Below are positions 1 to 5,098 of a DNA stretch of 5,782 nt, one piece after another; positions within the stretch are counted from its first letter, which is position 1, and every line of letters begins with the position of its first letter. The notes beneath the pieces were generated by a model. It was not told the origin of the DNA. It saw nothing but the letters and a program-made list of their open reading frames with translations, and ran no database searches. The translations under genes and the position numbers were made by a program. Source of the stretch: JALOAD01 sp023228995 [NCBI: Candidatus Muiribacterium halophilum] (GTDB taxonomy: Bacteria; Muiribacteriota; Muiribacteriia; Muiribacteriales); contig JALOAD010000100.1 in the NCBI GenBank assembly GCA_023228995.1, positions 1 through 5,782 on the forward strand, read 5' to 3'.

Positions 1-530
1 AGACTTTTTTTACCACCGCTATTACTAAACAAATATTTATCATTAACATCGACATCATTATTAAATCTTTTAAAAACAAAATCATTGTCAATAAAAAGTG
101 CTTCTTCTAAAATATTTCTTTGATAATCTAATTGCATAAATAGGCCTATATCAATTTTTAAATTATATGTGAAAATTTTCCCTCCATTTGAAAAACAAAT
201 CTCAAAAGAAACTGGTTTTTTTGTTTTTAATTTACTATTGGGAATTAATTCTAAAAAGCAAGCAGCGACATTGTACCTCTCGTTTTGCAGATTACCAATA
301 TTTCCATTTTTAACAATATTTTGGAAACACTCCAACGCCCCAATTATGTTTGTTTTACCAGCTGCATTTGGACCATAAATTACCGCCGAAGAAAGAGCTT
401 TAATTTCTTTATTATTAACCTTTTCTTTTAAAATACTATATTCTAACTCTTTTTGAGAACTAGGGATCATATTTAAAACGCTTTCTTTTACATAGGATTT
501 ATAATTACTTACAATAAATTTCAACAACAT
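1..530 (-). CDS. AAA15-family (RloA-like) ATP-binding protein, N-terminal part, truncated by window edge
   Basis: The ATG at 528-530 opens a frame that stays open to the left edge, giving 176 residues of a protein that is normally around 400. It begins MLLKFIVSNYKSY, the usual N-terminal strand of AAA15/OLD-like ATPases (hydrophobic, then N-Y/F-K/R-S-Y/F). A perfect Walker A, GPNAAGKT, lies at residues 53-60, preceded by the strand SAVIY. Walker B, signature and C-terminal parts lie outside the window. A very G-rich Shine-Dalgarno (seven G at 541-535, read on the minus strand) sits 4 bases before the ATG, and a good promoter lies further upstream. Proteins of this family are cytoplasmic ATPases often found in defence loci (RloA beside RloB, AriA of PARIS, or with a Toprim nuclease). 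Any partner would be downstream, off the left edge. The family is confident from the Walker A and N-terminus; the subfamily and a defence role are inferred. Confidence 0.85.
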   Translation of the reverse strand, partial: MLLKFIVSNYKSYVKESVLNMIPSSQKELEYSILKEKVNNKEIKALSSAVIYGPNAAGKTNIIGALECFQNIVKNGNIGNLQNERYNVAACFLELIPNSKLKTKKPVSFEICFSNGGKIFTYNLKIDIGLFMQLDYQRNILEEALFIDNDFVFKRFNNDVDVNDKYLFSNSGGKKS

Positions 531-567
531 TTTACCCCCCCTTTTTTTTATCTTTTCTTATAATTCA

Positions 568-595
568 ATTATAACATTTTATTGTCAGGTTGCAA
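568..595 (-). promoter_or_regulatory. Probable sigma-A type promoter for the AAA15 ATPase gene
   Basis: Read on the minus strand, a -35 of TTGCAA (595-590) is followed after 16 bases by a perfect -10, TATAAT (573-568). Transcription would start near 561 and leave a leader of about 30 bases before the ATG at 530. The -35 hexamer coincides with one of the three TTGCAA boxes, so a protein bound there would compete with RNA polymerase. Confidence 0.55.
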
Positions 596-667
596 GATTT
601 TTGCAAAATATTTATTATTATCATTTATTCAAGGGGTATTAGTATAATTATTGCATTATAGTTGCAA
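590..667. repeat. Three TTGCAA palindromic hexamers, possible operator boxes
   Basis: TTGCAA is its own reverse complement and occurs at 590-595, 601-606 and 662-667. The first two are 11 bases apart from start to start, about one helical turn, and the first overlaps the -35 of the leftward promoter. A related TTGCA lies at 650-654. Such spacing fits a regulator on one DNA face, but the hexamer is short and AT-rich, so chance is possible. Confidence 0.3.
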
Positions 668-802
668 AGTTTTTATTCATGTGTTTTTAAAACTTCAATT
701 TTATAACTTCTTTTGAAAGTATTTGCCTAAGCATTGCCTCTTGTTGAATTTTAGTTTTTAATATCGTTTCAATATTTAAAATAACTTTTCTTTATGATAA
801 GA

Positions 803-817
803 TAACTTATAAAGTTA
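803..817. repeat. Palindrome TAACTT-ATA-AAGTTA ahead of sce7726
   Basis: Perfect 6-base arms around a 3-base centre lie 7 bases before the Shine-Dalgarno of the rightward gene. An overlapping 5-base palindrome (ATAAG/CTTAT, 797-810) shares one side. Its position between a possible -10 (793-798) and the ribosome site suggests an operator or a weak RNA hairpin in the leader. No binding protein can be assigned. Confidence 0.3.
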
Positions 818-838
818 GAAAGAAGAGGAGAGTTATAA

Positions 839-1630
839 ATGGCTACTAAAAATATCTTTAAAAGCTTATTTGATGTTTACTCTCCTTTAAAAACTGCTGA
901 AGAACTTAAAACTAGTTATACTAACATCACTTATAAAGATGTTGAAGATAATGTTGATATTAGAGCTTTATATAATAAAGAAATACTATTTAATTATTTA
1001 AATGAGGCTGTTGTTAAGGCTGCCTTTATTAAAAACATCGCTTTAAAAAGATCACCACGCACTACAACAACCATTTTTGAGCTCAACGCTCATAATAGTA
1101 GAGCTGATCTTTGTTTGATTAATCATAAAAGTGAAGTTTTTGAAATTAAAACTAGTTATGACAGTTATTCTAGATTAAACAACCAACTAGATGACTATTT
1201 AGCTCTATTTGATTATCTTAATATAATAATACCTCAAGAAAACTATCAAAGTTTTATTAAAGAGGCCCCTCATTACTTAGGTGTCATTATCTATTCTCAA
1301 AACCGCAACGGCAGACTAATTTTTAAAACAATTAAAAAGCCCACACTTAATAAAGATAAAGATGCTCATAAACAATTAAATGAACTTACAAAAAAGGAAC
1401 TGCTCTCTTTAATCAACTCTTCTAACTATCATATTAACAAAGATGATATCATTACCACTTTATTAGCTACTAAAACCAAAGAGGCAATCAATACCATTTA
1501 TAAAAATTACTTAATTAGTAAATACCAAAAAAGATGGCTTTTCATTTATGACAACCATCAAAACATTTACTTTTTAGATTACCAATGGTTTTATTATAAT
1601 AACCTTAATTATAAATACGTTTATAAATAG
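839..1630 (+). CDS. sce7726-family protein, PD-(D/E)XK nuclease-like
   Basis: This 263-residue cytoplasmic protein has no signal peptide or membrane segment. The core is typical of the sce7726 family: FELNAHNSRADLCLI (80-94) followed by EVFEIKTSYDSYSRLNNQ (99-116). These supply the pattern expected of a PD-(D/E)XK active site: E81, D90 after SRA, then E102-x-K104, with Q116 and Y120 in the following helix. A basic region around 160-190 (IFKTIKKP, ELTKKELLSLI) matches the conserved second half of the family. The start is supported by AGAGGAG at 824-830, 8 bases before the ATG. The family is named after a Sorangium cellulosum gene and usually accompanies sce7725, which is the facing gene here. 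DNA or RNA cleavage is inferred from the residues; the substrate is unknown. The stop TAG leaves one base before the stop codon of the convergent sce7725 gene. Confidence 0.8.
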   Translation: MATKNIFKSLFDVYSPLKTAEELKTSYTNITYKDVEDNVDIRALYNKEILFNYLNEAVVKAAFIKNIALKRSPRTTTTIFELNAHNSRADLCLINHKSEVFEIKTSYDSYSRLNNQLDDYLALFDYLNIIIPQENYQSFIKEAPHYLGVIIYSQNRNGRLIFKTIKKPTLNKDKDAHKQLNELTKKELLSLINSSNYHINKDDIITTLLATKTKEAINTIYKNYLISKYQKRWLFIYDNHQNIYFLDYQWFYYNNLNYKYVYK

Positions 1631-1631
1631 T

Positions 1632-2657
1632 TTAATAATAAACTTTTCTCATTTCTGATAACGTTCTTAACATTAAAACATACTTCCAAGTTGCCCAGTT
1701 ACTGCTGGTATTTCTTTTAATCATCAGTTTATCAATAAATTTATAAGCTAAACAATCATTATCTCGGTCTAGTTCTTCTTTCTTTTGATATAATTGTCTG
1801 ATCACATTTTTAAAACCACGGATTCCCTCTTCTAATACTGGATTTAAGGCACTATAAAACTGATTGTTGAAACGATTATAAAAAAGCGTATGAGCGCATC
1901 CTTGACCGGAGCCGCTTTTTCTAGGCAATTCATCTTTCAACCCTAAATAATCGCCAAAACCAACAAAATCATATTTTTGATATTCTTTAAAAACGTTATT
2001 ATTGATTAGTTTAGTGTATTCTTCTTTTTCATAACTACCATTATAAAACTCCCGCTTTCTTGGAGAGTTTAACAAAAGAGCTTTATAACTGCTTTTTTTA
2101 AGTTTCTTAAAATCGGCTAGTTGGAAAACGTAAGACGATAAACTGTTTTCGCTAATATCTAATAAAAAATAATCATCAGCCCTTAATAGTTGGTTTATTA
2201 AAACAAAATAATCATCGAATAGTTTCCCTTCCAATCTAACCGCTACTGATTGTTTTTCTTTTTGAAGTAAAGTAATAATTTCTCTAATTTTTCTCTTTTC
2301 TAAAAGAAAGTTTCTCGCTGTTTTAATCGCTATTACAGGAATTGCTTTTTCACTCTTAATAGTCTTCGCTAATAAATCGTCAAAATAACGATAGTTAGAT
2401 TCATCTCTAATAGCAATTGGAAACTCCACCATTTCTCTTGTATAAGGCCGGTATTCTAAATCATTAAAAGTAAAGAAGTCAATGAAAAAATTAGATTTTA
2501 TTTCCTTTTCATAGTCTAAAAGGGTCTCTTTAAGACTATTTTTAGAAATATTAATAATCTCTATCAAAGGCATTATTTTATCGTTTTTGAAAAGATAACC
2601 ATAATCATTAAGTAATTTGTTTTCATATAATCTATTTTTAAAAATTGGTACGTACAT
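1632..2657 (-). CDS. sce7725-family (beta-protein-like) protein, third gene of the TA operon
   Basis: This 341-residue protein starts MYVPIFKNRLYENKLL, the usual N-terminus of sce7725 proteins, with MPLIEI at 29-34. Other family-like segments are EFPIAIRDE (78-86), AVRLEG (139-144), DFVGFGDYLGL (230-240) with SGSGQG (248-253), and a C-terminal NWATWKYVLMLRTLSEM (320-336). The repeated hydrophobic strand plus helix layout suggests a TIM-barrel-like fold, similar to the T4 beta-protein family, but no catalytic set can be named. The ATG follows AAGGAAGGAA by a few bases, and the gene begins 12 bases after the antitoxin stop, so it is very probably cotranscribed with the TA pair. Its biochemical role is unknown. 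Its regular companion, sce7726, faces it, which supports the call and suggests that the two act together. Confidence 0.8.
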   Translation of the reverse strand: MYVPIFKNRLYENKLLNDYGYLFKNDKIMPLIEIINISKNSLKETLLDYEKEIKSNFFIDFFTFNDLEYRPYTREMVEFPIAIRDESNYRYFDDLLAKTIKSEKAIPVIAIKTARNFLLEKRKIREIITLLQKEKQSVAVRLEGKLFDDYFVLINQLLRADDYFLLDISENSLSSYVFQLADFKKLKKSSYKALLLNSPRKREFYNGSYEKEEYTKLINNNVFKEYQKYDFVGFGDYLGLKDELPRKSGSGQGCAHTLFYNRFNNQFYSALNPVLEEGIRGFKNVIRQLYQKKEELDRDNDCLAYKFIDKLMIKRNTSSNWATWKYVLMLRTLSEMRKVYY

Positions 2658-2669
2658 TAGTTTCCTTCC

Positions 2670-3740
2670 TTATTTTATTCGCGTTCTTAAATGTTCATAT
2701 TTTCCATAAATATTAATCCCATAATCATATTTAAGTGTTCTTTCTAAAAAACCTACTACAAGATCAACTACGATTTGTTGTTCGAGAGCAAAGGTGATTA
2801 AATCTATTTCGGTAAGTTCTTCTTTATTTCTTAAAAGTAATCTAAATTTATCCTGATCAATTAATATTTCTTTAGCAAATTCATTAGCTTTATCTTCCCG
2901 CTCATCTTCTTCATATAAAACTACTTGATAACCTTCTTTACTTAAATCATCTTCAATAATATGATGAAGTTCATGAAACAATGTAAAATAAAAACTATCT
3001 AAATATTTATACCTCGTTGACATAAAAATAGCCGGTTTATTATCGATCATTTTAACCGCTCCCCTTATTAAAGAAGTCGGCACTGCCTCTATTACTACTA
3101 AAGCAATCCCGTAATAATTTAAGAATCTTCTCAAGTTATTGACCATAAAATCAAACTCCGTTGAATTTATAATCATTTTTAAAGTCTTTAGATTTTCTAA
3201 TAAGTCAACTTTATTAAACTCTTTAATATTTTGAAGTTCATTTTGAAGTTCATATTCATGCTCGCATAGTTTCAACCAAGTAAATTGAGCATGAGGGTTA
3301 CCGCCATCATGAAAAAAGAGTTTATCATTAGTGTTTATTTCTTCTAACACTTCTCTAAAAGAGTTAAGGTTAACCAACTTTAAAAATTGTTCAGCTTTTT
3401 CTGCACTAGTATAGTTAAGTCCTTTAAATAGATAGTTTAATTGATAATCCTTAATTAACTCTCTTAAATTTAAGCTTTTATACTTCTTTTTCTTTTCTGC
3501 TCTTCTTAATAAATCCAATTGATATTGATTTTCAATGCCTAACCAGAATTCCGCTTTAACATCAGGAAACACCGCTTCCAACTTTAAAGCAAACTCAGTC
3601 GTTACCTTAGCTTTTCCATTGATAATATTTGAAATATGTTTTTCACTACTATTAGTATCCGTAGCTAGCTTTTTTTGGCTAATCTTTCTTTTTGTTAAAT
3701 ATTCTTTGATGATCGTTCCTGTAGAAACTAAATAGTCCAT
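2670..3740 (-). CDS. higA: HigA-type XRE antitoxin fused to an ImmA/IrrE (M78) metallopeptidase domain
   Basis: This 356-residue protein has two domains. Residues 7-75 are a HigA-like XRE helix-turn-helix: TGTIIKEYL, then SQKKLA (21-26), the recognition helix region SEKHISNIINGK (32-43), and VKAEFWLGIENQY (61-73). Residues 195-330 are an ImmA/IrrE-like peptidase: YYGIALVVIEA (209-219), zinc motif HELHH (256-260, HExxH with H256, E257, H260), and the downstream E282-x-x-ANEFA segment that supplies the third ligand. An intact HExxH predicts a working zinc protease, not a relic. In this family the HTH normally represses its own operon and neutralises the toxin; ImmA-type peptidases cleave regulators in response to stress. 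Here the fusion could let the antitoxin be self-limiting, which is inference. AGGAGG (3750-3745), overlapping the toxin stop codon, lies 5 bases before the ATG, so translation is probably coupled. Confidence 0.88.
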   Translation of the reverse strand: MDYLVSTGTIIKEYLTKRKISQKKLATDTNSSEKHISNIINGKAKVTTEFALKLEAVFPDVKAEFWLGIENQYQLDLLRRAEKKKKYKSLNLRELIKDYQLNYLFKGLNYTSAEKAEQFLKLVNLNSFREVLEEINTNDKLFFHDGGNPHAQFTWLKLCEHEYELQNELQNIKEFNKVDLLENLKTLKMIINSTEFDFMVNNLRRFLNYYGIALVVIEAVPTSLIRGAVKMIDNKPAIFMSTRYKYLDSFYFTLFHELHHIIEDDLSKEGYQVVLYEEDEREDKANEFAKEILIDQDKFRLLLRNKEELTEIDLITFALEQQIVVDLVVGFLERTLKYDYGINIYGKYEHLRTRIK

Positions 3741-3749
3741 TATTACCTC

Positions 3750-4106
3750 CTAGATATGATAATCTGCTATTTTTATAATTTCAATTTCTTTTATTTCTGT
3801 TAATTTTATTATGTTTTGAGGCTTAGGTTTAAAAATTATTCTTTTTTTCGATGAAATATCAACAGCCCAACAGTTTCGATACTCTCCCTTTAGCTTGTGT
3901 CTTCTTGGTGGCGGTCTATGAGATATCAATGATAAATTATCCACTGTTGTTAACTCTTTTAAACGAATGATAACATCATTAAATTCTCGAGGATAATATT
4001 TTTTGATTAATCTTGGGTTAGAAAGTATCTTTTCTAATTTATTATTGCCGAAATGTATTTTCGCATAAGCGTCTCCTTTAATTAGGTTTCGAATACATAA
4101 TAACAT
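3750..4106 (-). CDS. higB: HigB-like RelE/ParE-superfamily toxin
   Basis: The frame gives 118 residues; the family is usually about 95-110. Family landmarks are FGNNKLEKIL (19-28), the long helix PRLIKKYYPREFNDVIIRLKEL (31-52, two stretches), HRPPPRRHKLKG (63-74), CWAVDISSKKRIIF (79-92) and the C-terminal EIEIIKIADYH (107-117). These resemble ribosome-dependent mRNA interferases; H70, W80 and R89 are the likely functional residues. Toxin-before-antitoxin order and a 9-base gap to the XRE gene fit the higBA layout. The ATG at 4104-4106 has a moderate AGGA site 5 bases upstream. It adds about 15 residues (MLLCIRNLIKGDAYA) that do not resemble the family N-terminus. A stronger AAAGGAG (4079-4073) points to an ATG at 4066-4064 that is one frame off (see finding), so the true start or the integrity of the frame is uncertain. 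Confidence 0.85.
   Translation of the reverse strand: MLLCIRNLIKGDAYAKIHFGNNKLEKILSNPRLIKKYYPREFNDVIIRLKELTTVDNLSLISHRPPPRRHKLKGEYRNCWAVDISSKKRIIFKPKPQNIIKLTEIKEIEIIKIADYHI
4064..4079 (-). promoter_or_regulatory. Strong ribosome-binding site and out-of-frame ATG inside the higB frame
   Basis: Read on the minus strand, AAAGGAG (4079-4073) is followed after 6 bases by ATG (4066-4064). It is the best-spaced initiation site in the locus, yet this ATG lies in the frame that stops after 10 codons. A -1 slip on the A4 run at 4061-4058 would join it to the toxin frame and give MRKIHFGNNKLEK, which fits the family N-terminus. Confidence 0.5.
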
Positions 4107-4144
4107 TATTATCCTATTGGGTTAACTTTTAAATATAATGCGCC

Positions 4145-4173
4145 ATTTTAAACAATAAACCGATTTCTAGCAA
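4145..4173 (-). promoter_or_regulatory. Probable promoter of the higBA-sce7725 operon
   Basis: On the minus strand, -35 TTGCTA (4173-4168) is followed by a 17-base spacer and -10 TAAAAT (4150-4145). Transcription would begin near 4138, giving a leader of about 32 bases before the higB ATG at 4106. A GTTAAC palindrome lies in this leader and could be part of a HigA operator, but no second copy was found to support that. Confidence 0.45.
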
Positions 4174-4477
4174 TTTATAAAAACCTTCATAGTTTCTTTT
4201 TTTTCTTTGCTTATTTATTATTGTTGTTAAGTATTAAAGTAATAAATAGTTAATTGACTATAAATAGAGTGAGAGGCAAAGAAGACAAATCGCTTAAATA
4301 TGAAACAATAACATACCAAACAAATATCTTATTACATAGATCAAAATCATGAGATTTCGTTATTTTGAATCTTTAACATGCAATGGAAAAGAATGAAGAA
4401 ATAGTCGTTATTGCTATTTAAAAAAAGGAAATTAAGTTTGGCAAGTATTATTTATTAAAATGATTTTTATAAGACTC

Positions 4478-4506
4478 TTTACAAATGCAATTAATTTTGT
4501 TAATAT
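4478..4506 (+). promoter_or_regulatory. Candidate promoter for a short plus-strand transcript
   Basis: TTTACA (4478-4483), a 17-base spacer and TAATAT (4501-4506) form a reasonable sigma-A promoter with one mismatch to consensus in each hexamer. The predicted start near 4513 falls at the first base of a segment that can pair with 4585-4592, and a strong terminator follows 140 bases later. No protein frame lies between them. Confidence 0.4.
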
Positions 4507-4512
4507 TATAAG

Positions 4513-4656
4513 TGTCTAGGGGAATAGCAGCTTAAAAAATGAAACTATACGTGAAATTTATTACAAGATAAAGCGAATTAATTGCCTAGGCGATATGTTA
4601 AATTACATATGACAACTACAAGTAAAAACCATCTAAATTATTAGGTGGTTTTTTTT
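4513..4656 (+). ncRNA. Candidate structured small RNA, about 144 nt, family unknown
   Basis: The segment is bracketed by a promoter-like pair upstream and a rho-independent terminator at its end. Inside it, GTCTAGG (4514-4520) can pair with CCTAGGC (4585-4591), seven pairs with one G-U. ATATGT (4593-4598) and ACATAT (4605-4610) form a 6-bp hairpin, and the 13-bp terminator stem follows. It contains no frame longer than about 10 codons. I do not recognise it as tRNA, tmRNA, 6S, SRP RNA or RNase P RNA. It could be a regulatory RNA, a tracrRNA-like RNA, or the tail of a longer transcript. The existence of a terminated transcript is more secure than its exact 5' end or function. Confidence 0.35.
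4624..4656 (+). terminator. Rho-independent terminator
   Basis: AAAAACCATCTAA (4624-4636) pairs with TTAGGTGGTTTTT (4641-4653) across the loop ATTA: 13 pairs, one of them G-U. The plus strand continues to a total of eight T (4649-4656). The A5 run on the other side means it could also terminate leftward transcripts, such as read-through from the glycosidase gene. Confidence 0.85.
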
Positions 4657-4692
4657 ACATTAAGAGTAAGAGTTATTTTTTAGTATTTATCT

Positions 4693-4714
4693 ATTATAGG
4701 TTAGAGTCTATAAT
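4693..4714. repeat. Inverted repeat ATTATAG-N8-CTATAAT
   Basis: Perfect 7-base arms (4693-4699 and 4708-4714) flank GTTAGAGT. There is no T-run, so it is not a terminator. It could be an operator or a remnant of a transposon end; no partner copy or target duplication was seen. Confidence 0.3.
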
Positions 4715-4730
4715 GCACTTGAAGGAACAG

Positions 4731-4970
4731 TTAATGTATGAACTTAGAGTTCGTAAAAGCTTTTATGCCTTGAGTATTAATAAAGCCTGTTTCTTCCTTT
4801 AAAACAATGTGGGCTAAGAATGTGATGACTCTTGGTTTTTCTTTTTTATTGGCATATAAATTAGATAAGTTTTGAAATAAAAGAACATGTAGTTTTTTTA
4901 TTTATATAACAGCCTTCCTTAATTCAAAAGATGGCGGTAATTTTAAAATTGTTAATAAGAAGTTTAAAAA
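4731..4970 (-). pseudogene. Possible decayed coding segment, unidentified
   Basis: On the minus strand one frame from 4970 to 4731 has only a single internal stop (TAA at 4904-4902) across 80 codons, which is unusual for noncoding DNA this rich in A and T. The downstream part reads 56 residues including NLYANKKEKPRVITFLAH and KEETGFINTQGIKAFTNSK. The upstream part includes LKLPPSFELRKAVI. Composition is protein-like and varied, but there is no start codon with a ribosome site and I do not recognise the family. The stop lies beside an A7 run (4899-4893), where an indel is plausible. It may be the remains of a gene that occupied this gap, or chance. Confidence 0.25.
4740..4765. repeat. Two adjacent palindromes, GAACT-TAG-AGTTC and TAAAAGCTTTTA
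   Basis: The first occupies 4740-4752 with 5-base arms and a 3-base centre. The second, 4754-4765, is a perfect 12-base palindrome that extends one base further if a G-T pair is allowed. They sit inside the possible decayed reading frame, so they may be accidental. Confidence 0.25.
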
Positions 4971-5020
4971 CTAAAATAATGATGATTTTAACATTCTTGG
5001 TTTATTTGTTTTATTTGATT

Positions 5021-5034
5021 GTTAATTTATTAAC
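5021..5034. repeat. Palindrome GTTAAT-TT-ATTAAC
   Basis: Perfect 6-base arms with a 2-base centre, about 65 bases beyond the stop of the leftward glycosidase gene. There is no adjacent T-run, so it is not a terminator. It is AT-rich and could arise by chance. Confidence 0.2.
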
Positions 5035-5098
5035 CCACTTTCATAATAATATATACGTTATAACACTTCTTTTAATTATTCATAAATAGATTGCATTT

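Larger units (their letters stand above)
531..838. other. Divergent intergenic control region between the AAA15 ATPase and sce7726 genes
   Basis: This 308-base gap has no credible gene. It holds the leftward promoter and the start-site signals of both divergent genes, three TTGCAA hexamers (590-595, 601-606, 662-667), and a palindrome before the rightward gene (803-817). On the plus strand there is a consensus -10 (TATAAT, 643-648) with no convincing -35, and a weaker TATGAT at 793-798, so the rightward promoter cannot be placed with confidence. The hexamer TAACTT recurs on the plus strand at 704-709, 783-788 and 803-808. No stem followed by a T-run, as in an attenuator or riboswitch, was seen. 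Confidence 0.6.
4107..5098. other. About 1 kb without an intact gene between the TA operon and the glycosidase
   Basis: No open frame with a start and ribosome site exceeds about 30 codons. The region holds the TA promoter (4145-4173), a promoter and terminator that may bracket a small RNA (4478-4656), several palindromes (4693-4714, 4740-4765, 5021-5034), and a possible decayed frame on the minus strand (4731-4970). On the plus strand a startless 32-codon stretch at 4254-4349 ends in TGA and looks slightly protein-like (NRVRGKEDKSLKYE), but I do not recognise it. The remainder, 4175-4253 and 4975-5098, is plain AT-rich DNA in which I see nothing. Confidence 0.6.

Noticed and set aside
169-378. 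Plus-strand open frame of 69 codons
   Set aside because: It lies entirely antisense to the AAA15 ATPase, including its Walker A, has no ribosome site, and its sequence is the shadow of the coding strand.
531-838. Riboswitch or tRNA in the divergent gap
   Set aside because: No cloverleaf, no conserved aptamer-like core, and no stem followed by a T-run on either strand.
3535-3735. Plus-strand open frame of 66 codons with a hydrophobic stretch
   Set aside because: Antisense to the HTH domain of the antitoxin; the hydrophobic run arises from reading Lys/Glu-rich codons backwards, and no ribosome site precedes it.
4254-4352. Startless 32-codon plus-strand frame with a protein-like look
   Set aside because: Too short, no start with a ribosome site, and no recognisable family; kept only as a note in the gap entry.
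4905-4970. Similarity of LKLPPSFELRKAVI to the N-terminus of Fic/DOC proteins
   Set aside because: The match is a handful of residues and the sequence after the stop does not continue as a Fic N-terminus.
4600-5098. CRISPR array or insertion sequence in the gene-free gap
   Set aside because: No repeated unit with regular spacing, no transposase remnant that I can recognise, and no paired terminal repeats with target duplication.
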